Source: Oscillospiraceae bacterium
Lineage (GTDB): Bacteria; Bacillota; Clostridia; Oscillospirales; Oscillospiraceae
Direction: 5' to 3'
Assembly: GCA_017429835.1 (NCBI GenBank)
Contig: JAFROD010000017.1
Location: forward strand, 36,797-100,796
DNA: 64,000 nt
The first letter of the stretch is position 1; the number at the start of each line of letters is the position of its first letter. Under the pieces are notes generated by a model, which was not told the origin of the DNA, made no database searches, and worked only from the letters and a program-made list of their open reading frames with translations. A program made the position numbers and the translations under genes. This document shows positions 23,904 through 33,215 of the stretch, one piece after another.

Positions 23904-24572
23904 CTATACGCCGCTGAAGCTGCTCAGCAGGGAAGACAGGTGTTCATCGCTGTCTGCGGAGATATAGATGATACCGATGAAATCGTCGCGCTGCAGGAAG
24001 ATACGGACGGTATGGAACACCATGCCGTTCGCAGCGACGGTCAGATAGTAGCAGGCATGCTGCGCGCCGCCGAACTGCACCGCGCCGACTTCGTCTGAAA
24101 TCACGTCGTAATCCGCGCCCGCGTAGTCTCTTGCGCTGGCTTCCTTCACTGCCTGAGCGTATGCTTCCTCCGTCATTGCTTTTCCGAACTGCGACGAAGG
24201 AATTGCCAGTGCAAAGCCGATGGTTTCAAGACCGCTGCTTGCATACATGTCATAGACGAAGCCGGTGCGCTTCAGCACTTCGACCGTTTCGTCGGAGCTG
24301 CCGTTCAGATCGGCGAGCTTTCGCAACGTATAAAACGACCAGCTCCCGTCGCGCTGATACTTTACGCCGAATGCATTGTTTACGTAGCTTTCTTCATCAT
24401 AGATGCCGAAAATGTCCTTCGGGATCTCGCCTTCATAGGGCTGTCCCTGCGCTGCTTTGGCAGCGTTCGTCTCGAGCTGCTGCTCCGACGGGTCGGATTC
24501 GCTTTTTCCGCCGCAGCCGCAGAGCGCGAGCAGAAGAGAAAACAGCAGGATAAGGGCAATCGCTCTTTTCAT
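23904..24572 (-). CDS. Putative lipoprotein downstream of pepT
   Basis: 222 aa. The signal peptide ends at ALCGCGG with a lipobox-like Cys. The mature domain of about 170 residues alternates strands and helices (DIFGIYDEESYVNNAFGVKY, AQHACYYLTVAANGMVF, ISADSDEHLSSLLSSF). I do not recognise the family. It starts 10 bases after the pepT stop codon with AAGGAG as ribosome site, so the two are co-transcribed. Confidence 0.7.
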   Translation of the reverse strand: MKRAIALILLFSLLLALCGCGGKSESDPSEQQLETNAAKAAQGQPYEGEIPKDIFGIYDEESYVNNAFGVKYQRDGSWSFYTLRKLADLNGSSDETVEVLKRTGFVYDMYASSGLETIGFALAIPSSQFGKAMTEEAYAQAVKEASARDYAGADYDVISDEVGAVQFGGAQHACYYLTVAANGMVFHTVRIFLQRDDFIGIIYISADSDEHLSSLLSSFSGV

Positions 24573-24582
24573 ATTCTTCTCC

Positions 24583-25785
24583 TTACTTTGCCGCGTTGAT
24601 CAGAATATTCTTGATCGTGCGGACGCAGGCCTCCATGTCCTCAATGGGAATATACTCGAACCGCCCGTGGAAATTTTCGCCGCCGGTAAAGATGTTCGGA
24701 CAGGGCAGACCCTCGTAGGACAGCTTTGCGCCGTCGGTGCCGCCGCGGATCGGAACGACGCGCGGCGTGACACCTGCCTGCTCCATCGCCTTGACCGCTT
24801 CGTCCACGACGTACATGTGCGGGCGTATCTTCTCCGCCATATTGTAATAGGTATCCTTCAGCGTCAGCTCCACGCGCTCCTCGCCGCAGCGTTCATTCAG
24901 GAATGCGGTGACATTGCGGAAAACATCCTTTCTGCGCTCGAACTTCTCGCGGTCATGATCGCGGATAATGTATTTCAAGACGGACTTTTCCTCATCGCCC
25001 TGCATTTCGCACAGATGCGCGAAGCCCTCATATTTTTCCGTGCATTCCGGACGCTCGTGGACGGGCAGCAGGGCGTTGAAGTCCATCGCGAGGAGCTGCG
25101 AGTTGATCATGCCGTTCTTGCCGGTGCCGGGATGGACGCTGCGCCCCTTGAACGTAACGACTGCGGAGGCGGCGTTGAAGCATTCGTATTCCATCTCGCC
25201 GACCAGACCTCCGTCGATCGTATAAGCGTACTTTGCGCCGAAATCCTTTAGATTGAAGCGATCCGCGCCTCTGCCGATCTCCTCGTCGGGCGTAAAGGCA
25301 ATGCGGATCGTGGCGTGGGGCGTTCCTTCCTTCATCAGTTCTTCCGCCGCAGTCAGAATCTCCGCGATTCCTGCCTTGTCGTCTGCGCCGAGCAAAGTCG
25401 TGCCGTCCGTGACGATCAGGTGCTTACCGACCTGCTTCTCCAGATTCGGGAACTCTCTCGGAGAGAGAACCGTCGTTTCGTTCAAGGCGATATCGCCGCC
25501 TTGGTAGTCGACGATCCGCGCCTTGACGTTTTCTCCGGTGCATGCCGGCGAAGTGTCCACGTGCGCGATCATGCCGATCACCGGCGCGTGCGCCGCGCCG
25601 GGGACGGTGCCGTAAACGTAGCCGTCAGCGTCCATATAGGCGTCCGAAATGCCCATCGACAGCATTTCCTTCACCAGCGCTTCACTCAGACGCTTTTGCT
25701 TTTCGGTCGAGGGACAGGTCTCCGAATTTTCATCGGACTTGGTATCAAAGGTCACGTATTTCAACAGACGTTCCGAAACTGTCAT
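24583..25785 (-). CDS. pepT: Peptidase T (tripeptide aminopeptidase)
   Basis: 400-aa M20B aminopeptidase that removes N-terminal residues from tripeptides in the cytoplasm. Metal-site motifs are GMIAHVDTSPA near residue 75, TLLGADDKAGIAEIL near residue 135, FTPDEEIGRGADRF near residue 168 and TIDGGLVGEMEYECFNAA near residue 192. The C-terminal IRGGTDGAKLSYEGLPCPN and FHGRFEYIP are also present. Full length for the family. It heads a three-gene operon with a lipoprotein and a zinc-ribbon protein. Confidence 0.95.
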   Translation of the reverse strand: MTVSERLLKYVTFDTKSDENSETCPSTEKQKRLSEALVKEMLSMGISDAYMDADGYVYGTVPGAAHAPVIGMIAHVDTSPACTGENVKARIVDYQGGDIALNETTVLSPREFPNLEKQVGKHLIVTDGTTLLGADDKAGIAEILTAAEELMKEGTPHATIRIAFTPDEEIGRGADRFNLKDFGAKYAYTIDGGLVGEMEYECFNAASAVVTFKGRSVHPGTGKNGMINSQLLAMDFNALLPVHERPECTEKYEGFAHLCEMQGDEEKSVLKYIIRDHDREKFERRKDVFRNVTAFLNERCGEERVELTLKDTYYNMAEKIRPHMYVVDEAVKAMEQAGVTPRVVPIRGGTDGAKLSYEGLPCPNIFTGGENFHGRFEYIPIEDMEACVRTIKNILINAAK

Positions 25786-25801
25786 TTTGCTACCTCCATT
25801 T

Positions 25802-25830
25802 GAAAACTGCCCCGCGAAAGCGGGGCAATT
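25802..25830 (-). terminator. Terminator of ackA
   Basis: Stem TGCCCCGC/GCGGGGCA with a GAAA-type loop. On the minus strand it ends in a T run just beyond the ackA stop codon. Confidence 0.85.
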
Positions 25831-25837
25831 ATGATTG

Positions 25838-27046
25838 TTATTTTCTGCAGAGCGCCGCGGTATCCTGCGCGATCATCAGCTCTTCGTTGGTCGGAATGAC
25901 CCAGACCGTCACCTTGGAATCGGGCGTGGAGATGATGCACTCTTCGCCGCGTTTCTTGTTCATTTCGGCGTCGATCTTGATGCCGAGGAATTCCAGACCC
26001 TCGCAGATCTGCGCGCGCATTTTGCCGTCGTTTTCACCGACGCCTGCGGTGAAGACGAGGCAGTCCAGTCCGCCGAGCGCGGCGGCGTAGGCGCCGACGT
26101 ACTTGCGCACGCCATAGGCGAACATGTCGCGGGCGAGGGCGCAGTTGTCGTTGCCTTCCTTTGCGCCGGCTTCCAGATCGCGGAAGTCGGAGGAAACGCC
26201 GGAGACGGCAAGCATGCCGGACTTTTTGTTCAGCATGTTGAGGCATTCGGACGGGGTCATGCCGTACTTATTGCAAATGAATTCGACGATGCAGGGGTCG
26301 ATGTCGCCGGAGCGGGTGCCCATGGGAACGCCTGCCAGAGGGCTCAGACCCATGGAGGTGTCCTGACACTTGCCGTCCGCGACCGCGCTCAGGGAGGAGC
26401 CGTTGCCCAGATGAGCGACGATGATCTTCAGCTCGCTCGCCGGCTTGCCCATCAGCTCGATAGCGCGCTTGGAAACGAAGCGGTGCGAAGTGCCGTGGAA
26501 GCCGTAACGGCGGATATGGTCTTCTTCATAGTACTTCGTGGGGATCGCGTAGCGGTACGCCTTCGGCGGCATGGTCATGTGGAACGCGGTGTCGAAGACC
26601 GCGACCTGCTTCTTGCCGGGCATGGCGTTCTCGCAGGCGATGATGCCCTTGAGGTTTGCGGGGTTGTGGAGCGGCCCGAGGGGAATGCAGTCCTCGATCG
26701 CCTTTTTGCAGGCTTCGTCGACGATGCAGGATTCGATGAACTTGTCGCCGCCGTGCAGGACGCGATGACCGACCGCGTCGACCTCGTCCAAAGATTTCAC
26801 AACGCCGAACTTCTCGTCGACCAGAATGGACAGAACGGACTCGATCGCCTCGGAATGGGTGGGCATGGGGATCTCGCGCGTTTCCTTCAAAACGGCCTCG
26901 TCGTTTTCATCGACGACCTTGTGCGTCAATCTGCCGTCGATGCCGATGCGTTCGCAAAGCCCCTTTGCGTAGACTCTGCCGGTATCCGGATCCATGAGCT
27001 GATACTTCAGAGAAGAACTGCCTGCGTTGATCACAAGAATTTTCAT
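25838..27046 (-). CDS. ackA: Acetate kinase
   Basis: 402 aa, standard length. It transfers phosphate between acetyl phosphate and ADP, giving ATP in fermentation. Signatures are VINAGSSSLKYQL at the N-terminus, HRVLHGGDKF near residue 91, VAVFDTAFHMTMPPKAYRYA near residue 147, FHGTSHRFV near residue 180, AHLGNGSSLSAVADGKCQDT and FTAGVGEND near the C-terminus. No pta gene is adjacent. Transcribed alone, divergently from tmcAL. Confidence 0.97.
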   Translation of the reverse strand: MKILVINAGSSSLKYQLMDPDTGRVYAKGLCERIGIDGRLTHKVVDENDEAVLKETREIPMPTHSEAIESVLSILVDEKFGVVKSLDEVDAVGHRVLHGGDKFIESCIVDEACKKAIEDCIPLGPLHNPANLKGIIACENAMPGKKQVAVFDTAFHMTMPPKAYRYAIPTKYYEEDHIRRYGFHGTSHRFVSKRAIELMGKPASELKIIVAHLGNGSSLSAVADGKCQDTSMGLSPLAGVPMGTRSGDIDPCIVEFICNKYGMTPSECLNMLNKKSGMLAVSGVSSDFRDLEAGAKEGNDNCALARDMFAYGVRKYVGAYAAALGGLDCLVFTAGVGENDGKMRAQICEGLEFLGIKIDAEMNKKRGEECIISTPDSKVTVWVIPTNEELMIAQDTAALCRK

Positions 27047-27172
27047 AAATGCATCTCCTGTAAAATGTTGTTTCTTTTTTACTGCTTTCGTGGTAGTATG
27101 GTTACATACAAAGTCATTTTATAATAGATTTCGAACCGTTGCAAGAGCAATTTTGGAAATGGTGGTTTTTTT

Positions 27173-28321
27173 ATGAAAAAAATCGGCGTCATTTGTGAAT
27201 ACAATCCGTTTCATAACGGTCATAAGAAGCAGCTCTCCTTTATGAAGTTGCAGGGCGCGGCGATCTGCCTGATGAGCGGGAATTACGTCCAGCGCGGCGA
27301 GCCTGCGATCCTGAACAAGTACGTTCGCGCGGCGGCAGCCGTCGCCTGCGGCGCCGATCTCGTGCTGGAGCTGCCGGTGACGTATGCCCTTCGCTCCGCA
27401 GAGGGTTTTGCCGCAGGCGGCGTGGAGATACTGAACAGGCTCGGCTGCGTGGACGCCCTCTGCTTCGGCAGCGAATCGGGCAGTGAAAACGAGCTCATGC
27501 AGACGGCGAAGTTGCTTCTGACGGAGCAGTTTGCGGTGAAGCTCCGCAGCGAGCTGGCAAGCGGCGTTTCTTTTCCGTGCGCAAGGCAGAACGCGCTGGA
27601 AGACCTCGGCGGGAACGGCGATCTGCTGGAAAATCCGAACGATATCCTTGCCGTGGAATACTGCAAGGCGATCCTGCAGCAGGGCAGCGGACTCGAGCCG
27701 ATGGTGCTGACCCGTGAGGGAAGCTACCACGACAGCACGGACGCCGAAAACCCTTCCGCTTCTATGCTGCGCACGACGGCGCAATGGGAGCGATTCGTTC
27801 CCGCAGAGGCGATGCGGCTCTATGACGGCGCGCCGCGGGCTTCCGTACTGAGCGGCGAGCGGGCGTGGCTTGCCCGCCTGCGCTTCATGTCGGAACGGGA
27901 GTATTCGCAGCTTCCGTTCGGCTCGGAAGGACTGTGGCGCAAGCTGATGCATGCCTGCCGCGAGCAGGCGACGCTGGAGGACGTCGTCGCCGCGACGAAG
28001 TCAAAGCGATATACGAGAACGAGGCTGATGCGGATGCTTCTTTGCGCCTGTCTGGGAATTACCGGAGAAATGCTGGCGTGGGAAGCGCCCTACGTCCGCG
28101 TGCTTGCGCTGAACGAAACCGGGCGAAAGATCCTCCGCGAAGCACGGGAAGTCGGAAGCGTTCCGATCCTGAACGCGGGCGAGCACGCGCCGGACGGCGA
28201 ATACGCGGAGCTGGAGCGCAGAGCCTCCGATCTCTACGGTCTGTTTGCCATGTCGGAAAAACCGCTTCCGCCGAGTGCGGAAGCGCGGACAAGAGTCGTT
28301 CCCGTCAAAAGCAAAACTTGA
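27173..28321 (+). CDS. tmcAL: tRNA(Met) cytidine acetate ligase TmcAL
   Basis: 382 aa. The N-terminal nucleotidyltransferase-like motif is CEYNPFHNGHKKQL with the H-x-G-H element; SGNYVQRGEPAILNKYVRA follows. These identify TmcAL (YlbM), which uses acetate and ATP to make N4-acetylcytidine at the wobble base of elongator tRNA-Met. Divergence from acetate kinase is notable because both use acetate. Length agrees with the family. Start ATG has only a weak ribosome site (GGAAATGG). Confidence 0.92.
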   Translation: MKKIGVICEYNPFHNGHKKQLSFMKLQGAAICLMSGNYVQRGEPAILNKYVRAAAAVACGADLVLELPVTYALRSAEGFAAGGVEILNRLGCVDALCFGSESGSENELMQTAKLLLTEQFAVKLRSELASGVSFPCARQNALEDLGGNGDLLENPNDILAVEYCKAILQQGSGLEPMVLTREGSYHDSTDAENPSASMLRTTAQWERFVPAEAMRLYDGAPRASVLSGERAWLARLRFMSEREYSQLPFGSEGLWRKLMHACREQATLEDVVAATKSKRYTRTRLMRMLLCACLGITGEMLAWEAPYVRVLALNETGRKILREAREVGSVPILNAGEHAPDGEYAELERRASDLYGLFAMSEKPLPPSAEARTRVVPVKSKT

Positions 28322-28346
28322 CATATTACGACCGATGTGCTAAAAT
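28318..28346 (+). promoter_or_regulatory. Promoter of the SLH protein gene
   Basis: TTGACA (28318-28323), 17-base spacer, TAAAAT (28341-28346). The -35 box overlaps the stop codon of tmcAL. Confidence 0.78.
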
Positions 28347-28380
28347 TGCGGAAGTTTTTACATGAGGTGTATCTCTTCCG

Positions 28381-29778
28381 ATGAAAAGAGCAATTTGCGT
28401 ACTGATCGTACTTGCAATATTGTGTTCCGTTCTTCCTGCGGCGGCGTATGCGGCGGGGGATTCGGCGATCAGCCCGGCGTTCCTGCGCTATCTGCAGGCA
28501 AAATTCCCGAACGGGAAATACTGGAATCACGATCCGGCGCAGCCGAACGATCCGGACGGCTGGACGGACAAGCCCTGCACCCATCACGGTACCGGCGTGT
28601 GCGACTTCAACAAGGGAAGCTGCGGCTGCAACGTGTTCGACGGTTGCATCCAGTGCTTCGGTTTTGCCGCAAAGCTGGCGTACGACTGCACGGGCACGAT
28701 GCTGCACACTTGGAAAAAGGCCGATTCGATCGACGCGCTCAAAGCCGGCGACGTCGTGCGGATCAACAACGATCAGCATTCGATTTTTATTACTTCTGTC
28801 AAGGGCGACGATATCGTCTACGCCGACTGTAATATCGCTTCAGACTGTCAGATCCGCTGGGACACCAAGATCACAAGAAAGTGGCTGCAGGATCGTCTGA
28901 CCTACGTGCAGGTCGCGCCCGTCAACACCGCTGCGCCGCAGCAGCCGTACCTGACGTACAAGGAAAACTGCAAGTTTGGCGAGAAAGTGGAGCTTTCATG
29001 GACTCCGCTGGCGAACGCGGACGCGTATCAGATCAGGATCTCACTGAACGGCGCATATCTTCGCACCGAGACCGTAACGGATCAGTCCTCTTACGCGTTT
29101 ACGCCGGATCAGTTTGGGCTTTATACTTTTGAAGTGACCGCGAAAAACCGTTATGGCGCTTCCGAACCGGCGGTCTGCAGCGTGCTGGTCGATCCGCACG
29201 AGTGTCAGATCAAACAGTTCACGGACGTAAAGAATTTCTTGGATTGGTCGCATGCGGGCATTGAATACGTCGTCGTGAACGGGCTGTTCAAGGGCACGAG
29301 CGAGACGACCTTCTCTCCGGAGGCGACCATGACGAGAGGCATGATCGCAACCGTTTTGTGGAGAATGCGGCAATGCCCCGAGCCGAAGACCGGAAATCCG
29401 TATTCGGACGTTGCGGAAGACGCGTGGTACACCGACGCCGTGCGCTGGGCCTATGAGAATCAGATCATGGACGGCGTCGGGAACGGTCGCTTCGATCCCG
29501 ACGGCGTTCTGACGAGAGAACAGATCGTGACCGTTCTGTACCGCTTTGACAGATGTTCGGACGAGGCGCCGCCCGACCCCGCCGTTCTGCAGGATTTTGC
29601 AGACGCGAATGATGTCGCGGACTGGTCGAAGGAGGCCGTCTGCTGGGCGGTCAAAAATCAGGTCATTCAGGGAAGTGCGGTCGGAGATACGCAGTATCTC
29701 CTGCCGAAAAACGGCGCGACGAGAGCGCAGGTCGCAACGATCCTGATGCGTTTTCTGGGCGGCAGCGCCGTGCAATGA
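28381..29778 (+). CDS. SLH surface protein with NlpC/P60-like and FN3-like domains
   Basis: 465 aa with a signal peptide ending AAYAA. Residues about 30-180 look like a papain-fold NlpC/P60-type domain: Cys in GCIQCFGFAAKLAYDC, His in NNDQHSIFITSV, polar third residue in VYADCN. The Cys-rich stretch CTHHGTGVCDFNKGSCGC lies before the catalytic Cys. Residues about 190-275 form a fibronectin III-like domain. Three SLH domains close the protein (FTDVKNFLDW, YSDVAEDAWYTDAV, FADANDVADW), which should anchor it to the wall. It has its own promoter. Confidence 0.85.
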   Translation: MKRAICVLIVLAILCSVLPAAAYAAGDSAISPAFLRYLQAKFPNGKYWNHDPAQPNDPDGWTDKPCTHHGTGVCDFNKGSCGCNVFDGCIQCFGFAAKLAYDCTGTMLHTWKKADSIDALKAGDVVRINNDQHSIFITSVKGDDIVYADCNIASDCQIRWDTKITRKWLQDRLTYVQVAPVNTAAPQQPYLTYKENCKFGEKVELSWTPLANADAYQIRISLNGAYLRTETVTDQSSYAFTPDQFGLYTFEVTAKNRYGASEPAVCSVLVDPHECQIKQFTDVKNFLDWSHAGIEYVVVNGLFKGTSETTFSPEATMTRGMIATVLWRMRQCPEPKTGNPYSDVAEDAWYTDAVRWAYENQIMDGVGNGRFDPDGVLTREQIVTVLYRFDRCSDEAPPDPAVLQDFADANDVADWSKEAVCWAVKNQVIQGSAVGDTQYLLPKNGATRAQVATILMRFLGGSAVQ

Positions 29779-29829
29779 CCGCGTCAGTCTCGGTTTTTGA
29801 TATTTCGCTGAAAAAACAGAAAAAAATAC

Positions 29830-29858
29830 TTGCATTTCAAAAACAGTTGTGATATTAT
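29830..29858 (+). promoter_or_regulatory. Promoter of rpmE
   Basis: TTGCAT (29830-29835), 17-base spacer, TATTAT (29853-29858), upstream of the L31 leader. Confidence 0.7.
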
Positions 29859-29877
29859 TATTGCGCTTTGAAAAAAT

Positions 29878-29899
29878 AAGGGGGTAAAATGCCCCTTTT
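29878..29899 (+). promoter_or_regulatory. rpmE leader hairpin (possible L31 autoregulatory leader)
   Basis: AAGGGG pairs with CCCCTT around an A-rich loop, followed by TT. It sits between the rpmE promoter and the gene, where Firmicutes L31 leaders are found. Assignment to that RNA family was not tested. Confidence 0.4.
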
Positions 29900-29925
29900 A
29901 CGAAAACAAGAAAGAGGTGAATGTG

Positions 29926-30126
29926 ATGAAGGAAGGTATCCATCCGAAATACGAACAGACGACGATCCGTTGCGCCTGCGGCGAAATCATTGAGACTGGT
30001 TCCACCAAAAAGGACATCAAGGTCGAAATTTGCTCCAAGTGCCACCCTTTCTATACCGGCAAGCAGAAGCTGGTCGATACCGGCGGACGCGTTGATCGCT
30101 TCAATAAGAAGTATGGCCTGAAGTAA
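29926..30126 (+). CDS. rpmE: 50S ribosomal protein L31
   Basis: 66 aa from the ATG at 29926 (AGAGGTG upstream); the GTG at 29917 overlaps the ribosome site. [16 protein letters not shown] and [14 protein letters not shown] are signature segments. The Cys pairs mark the zinc-binding (C+) form of L31. The basic tail [12 protein letters not shown] is normal. A terminator follows at about 30131-30165. Confidence 0.97.
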   Translation: MKEGIHPKYEQTTIRCACGEIIETGSTKKDIKVEICSKCHPFYTGKQKLVDTGGRVDRFNKKYGLK

Positions 30127-30130
30127 TTTG

Positions 30131-30168
30131 TGAAAAGTCTGCATCGTATCGGTGCGGACTTTTTTCAT
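30131..30168 (+). terminator. Terminator of rpmE
   Basis: Imperfect stem AAAAGTCTGCA/TGCGGACTTTT followed by T residues, just before hflX. Confidence 0.75.
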
Positions 30169-30194
30169 TCTTTGTCGTTTTTTGGGAGAAGATC

Positions 30195-31466
30195 ATGGAG
30201 CAAACGGATCGAGTGATCATCGAAAAAGCGGTCTTGGTCGGGCTGAACGCGGATTGCTTCAAGCCGGAGGAGACTGCCACATACGAGACGTTGGACGAGC
30301 TGGAGGCCCTGCTGGAAACGGCAGGCGGCGTCTGCGCCGCCAAAGTTCTGCAAAACCGCCACGCACCCGATCCGCACAGCTTCATCGGCGAGGGAAAGGC
30401 ACAGGAGGTGCGCGAGCTTCTGGAGAACACGGAAGCAAACCTCGTGATTTTCGATAACGATCTTTCACCCTCGCAGATTCGCGCGCTGGAGGATTTGACC
30501 GAGGTGACGGTGCTCGACCGCAGCGCGCTGATCCTGGACATTTTCGCGCAGCGGGCGAAGACTGCCGAGGGCCGTCTGCAGGTCGAGCTGGCGCAATATC
30601 AGTATCTGCTGCCGAAGCTTTCCGGCATGGGCAAGTCCATGTCGCGTCTCGGCGGCGGCATCGGCACGCGCGGTCCCGGCGAAACGAAGCTGGAAACGGA
30701 TCGCCGCCATATCCGCGAGCGGATCAATCGCCTGCAGGAAGAATTGGACGAGGTGCGCAAGGTCAGAGCCGTGCAACGGCAGCGCAGGATCAAGAATTCC
30801 GTGCCCGTCGTCGCACTGGTCGGCTATACGAACGCCGGAAAATCCACGCTGCTGAATCAGCTCACGGGCGCAGGTATTCCCGCCAATAACCGCCTGTTCG
30901 ATACGCTGGATACGACGACGCGCCGCTTGAAGGTGTCCGATCATCTGGAAGTCCTGCTCTCCGACACCGTAGGCTTTATCGCCAAGCTGCCGCACCACCT
31001 GATCGAGGCGTTTCAGGCGACGCTGGAGGAGCTGCAGTACGCCGATCTGCTTCTGCACGTCATTGACGCATCCGACCCCGAGCGTGAGGCGCATATCGAG
31101 GTCGTCGATCGGCTGATCGACAAGCTTGCCAAGCCCGGTGTTCCGGTGCTGCGGTGCTATAACAAGGTGGATCTGCTGGATGATATCTCCAACTACCCGG
31201 TCGGGCAGACCAGCATTCCCATGTGCGCGCGGAACGGCGTCGGCATGGACGAACTGCTGACGCGGATCGAAGAAACGCTGCTCGGCACGATGCATCACGT
31301 GACGCTCGTCCTGCCATACGCGCAGGGCGGCGTACTGGAAGTCCTGCATGAGCAGGCGCAGGTGCTTCGCGCGGACTATACGCCCGAGGGGATCGAGGTC
31401 GAGACAATCTGCTCCGAGGAGCTCTACGGACGCTACCGCAAGTATGTGAAGGAGCAGGACGCATGA
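30195..31466 (+). CDS. hflX: GTPase HflX
   Basis: 423 aa. The N-terminal HflX domain includes PDPHSFIGEGKAQEV and DRSALILDIFAQRA. SRLGGGIGTRGPGETKLE is the family hallmark before the G domain. G motifs are VGYTNAGKSTL near residue 208, DTVGFI and NKVD. HflX is a ribosome-associated GTPase that rescues or splits stalled 70S ribosomes under stress. It opens a run of genes (hflX-yigZ-dgt-dnaG-rpoD); its stop codon overlaps the yigZ start by 4 bases. Confidence 0.96.
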   Translation: MEQTDRVIIEKAVLVGLNADCFKPEETATYETLDELEALLETAGGVCAAKVLQNRHAPDPHSFIGEGKAQEVRELLENTEANLVIFDNDLSPSQIRALEDLTEVTVLDRSALILDIFAQRAKTAEGRLQVELAQYQYLLPKLSGMGKSMSRLGGGIGTRGPGETKLETDRRHIRERINRLQEELDEVRKVRAVQRQRRIKNSVPVVALVGYTNAGKSTLLNQLTGAGIPANNRLFDTLDTTTRRLKVSDHLEVLLSDTVGFIAKLPHHLIEAFQATLEELQYADLLLHVIDASDPEREAHIEVVDRLIDKLAKPGVPVLRCYNKVDLLDDISNYPVGQTSIPMCARNGVGMDELLTRIEETLLGTMHHVTLVLPYAQGGVLEVLHEQAQVLRADYTPEGIEVETICSEELYGRYRKYVKEQDA

Positions 31467-32104
31467 ACGAATATCTGGTGCCGACCCGCGATGCCGACGC
31501 CGAATTCGTCGAACGGCGTTCCCGCTTTATCGGACATATTTTTCGGACGGAAACGGAAGAGGAAGCTCTGGCAAGGCTGAAGCAGATGCGTGAGACCTAT
31601 TGGGACGCCACGCACAACGTCTACGCTTATGTCATACGCGGCGGCGCGACCCGCTTTTCCGACGACGGAGAGCCGGGCGGCACGGCGGGCATGCCGGTTT
31701 TGCAGGTTTTGCAGCGCGAAGGGATTTTTAACGTCACCTGCGTCGTGACGCGGTACTTCGGCGGGATTCTGCTCGGCGCGGGCGGTCTGGTGCGCGCCTA
31801 CGCCCACAGCGCGAAGATCGCACTCGAGGCGGCAGGAAAGTCTGTGAAGCGCGTCTGGACGAACGTCTGGCTGCCGTGTCCCTACAGTTGGTTTGAACGG
31901 ATTAAGCTGGAAGTCGCCGCGTTCGGCGGCGTCGTGCAGCATACCGACTTCGGCGCGGACGTCAGCTTTGATCTTCTCCTGCCGGAGGCGCAGGTCAAGC
32001 CGTTTTTGGAGCGCGTGACAGATCTGTCCGCCGGTACGATCACGGGATTGATCGGCGATAATGAGTATAGGGCATTTCCGCTGCAAAAGGAGGAACAGCC
32101 ATGA
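31463..32104 (+). CDS. yigZ: YigZ/IMPACT family protein
   Basis: 213 aa. The IMPACT N-terminal domain is shown by FVERRSRFIGHIFRTETEEE, DATHNVYAYVI and FSDDGEPGGTAGMPVLQVL, with RYFGGILLGAGGLVRAY following. The C-terminal DUF1949-type domain covers residues about 140-205. The family is conserved and probably acts in translation or stress control; the biochemical role is unsettled. ATGA overlaps link it to both hflX and dgt. Confidence 0.93.
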   Translation: MNEYLVPTRDADAEFVERRSRFIGHIFRTETEEEALARLKQMRETYWDATHNVYAYVIRGGATRFSDDGEPGGTAGMPVLQVLQREGIFNVTCVVTRYFGGILLGAGGLVRAYAHSAKIALEAAGKSVKRVWTNVWLPCPYSWFERIKLEVAAFGGVVQHTDFGADVSFDLLLPEAQVKPFLERVTDLSAGTITGLIGDNEYRAFPLQKEEQP

Positions 32105-33117
32105 CGATACGCGAAGAGCTGGAACGCGACGAACACTTGCGTTTGAGCGAAAAGGCGCAGTTTTCGGACGCGAGCAAGGGCCGTCCCAATCCGGAGACGG
32201 AGCGGGAAAACGACGTCCGCACCTGCTATCAGCGCGACAGCGACCGCATTCTACATAGTAAATCCTTCCGTCGGCTCATGCACAAAACGCAGGTATTTCT
32301 GCAGCCGGAGGGAGACCATTACCGCACCCGCATGACGCATACGCTGGAGGTGGCGCGGATCGCCCGCACGATCACCCGCGCGCTGCGGCTCAATGAAGAC
32401 CTCTCCGAGGCGATCGCCTTCGGACACGACCTCGGGCACACGCCGTTCGGGCACGCGGGTGAGGTCGCGCTTTCCGAAGTGACCGGCAAGCCGTTTCGGC
32501 ATAACGAGCAATCTCTGCGCGTGGTCGACGATCTGGAAAACGGCGGTCAGGGGCTGAATCTGACCTATGAGGTTCGTATGGGAATCCTCGGTCACAGCAG
32601 GCACAGCCGCCTGCCGGAGACCCTGGAGGGGCAGATCGTCCGCAAGTCGGATCAGATCGCCTATATCAACCACGATATTGACGACGCGATGCGCGCCGGC
32701 ATTCTGACCGATCAGGACATTCCCCGGGAAATCGCTGACGTGCTCGGCGACACGCACCGCGAGCGGATCAACTCGCTGGTGACGGATATGATTTTCCATA
32801 CCCGACAGACCGGCGAACTCGGCATGACGCCGGAGGTCGACCGGGCGATGGAAGCGCTGCGCAGCTTTATGTTTGAGCGCGTCTATAAGAATCCGAAAGC
32901 AAAGGGTGAAGAAGCGAAGGCGCGCGATATTCTGAAGCAGCTCTACGAATACTACATCGGGCATCCCGACGCGATTCCGGCGGATTTCCGTCCGCAATTG
33001 GATTTTGACGGCATGGAGCGCACGGTCTGCGACTATATCGCGGGCATGACGGACAAGTACGCGATGTATAAGTATGAAGAACTGTTTATTCCGCTCGCCT
33101 GGCAGGTGCGCGGGTAA
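32101..33117 (+). CDS. dgt: dGTPase-like HD-domain triphosphohydrolase
   Basis: 338 aa. The HD metal site is formed by RTRMTHTLEVARIARTI and AFGHDLGHTPFGHAGE, preceded by SFRRLMHKTQVFL. It belongs to the dGTP triphosphohydrolase family, which splits dNTPs into nucleoside and triphosphate. Length is that of the shorter Gram-positive form. Location next to the primase gene fits a role in nucleotide pools at replication. Its ATG overlaps the yigZ stop. Confidence 0.92.
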   Translation: MTIREELERDEHLRLSEKAQFSDASKGRPNPETERENDVRTCYQRDSDRILHSKSFRRLMHKTQVFLQPEGDHYRTRMTHTLEVARIARTITRALRLNEDLSEAIAFGHDLGHTPFGHAGEVALSEVTGKPFRHNEQSLRVVDDLENGGQGLNLTYEVRMGILGHSRHSRLPETLEGQIVRKSDQIAYINHDIDDAMRAGILTDQDIPREIADVLGDTHRERINSLVTDMIFHTRQTGELGMTPEVDRAMEALRSFMFERVYKNPKAKGEEAKARDILKQLYEYYIGHPDAIPADFRPQLDFDGMERTVCDYIAGMTDKYAMYKYEELFIPLAWQVRG

Positions 33118-33215
33118 CAAAAATAGCTGATTTCTGCGCAAAGTCCCGAAAACGGGACGCGATTTGCGGTATACTGCATGATAGAAGAACCAAAGGAACG
33201 GGAAAGGAGAAGAAG

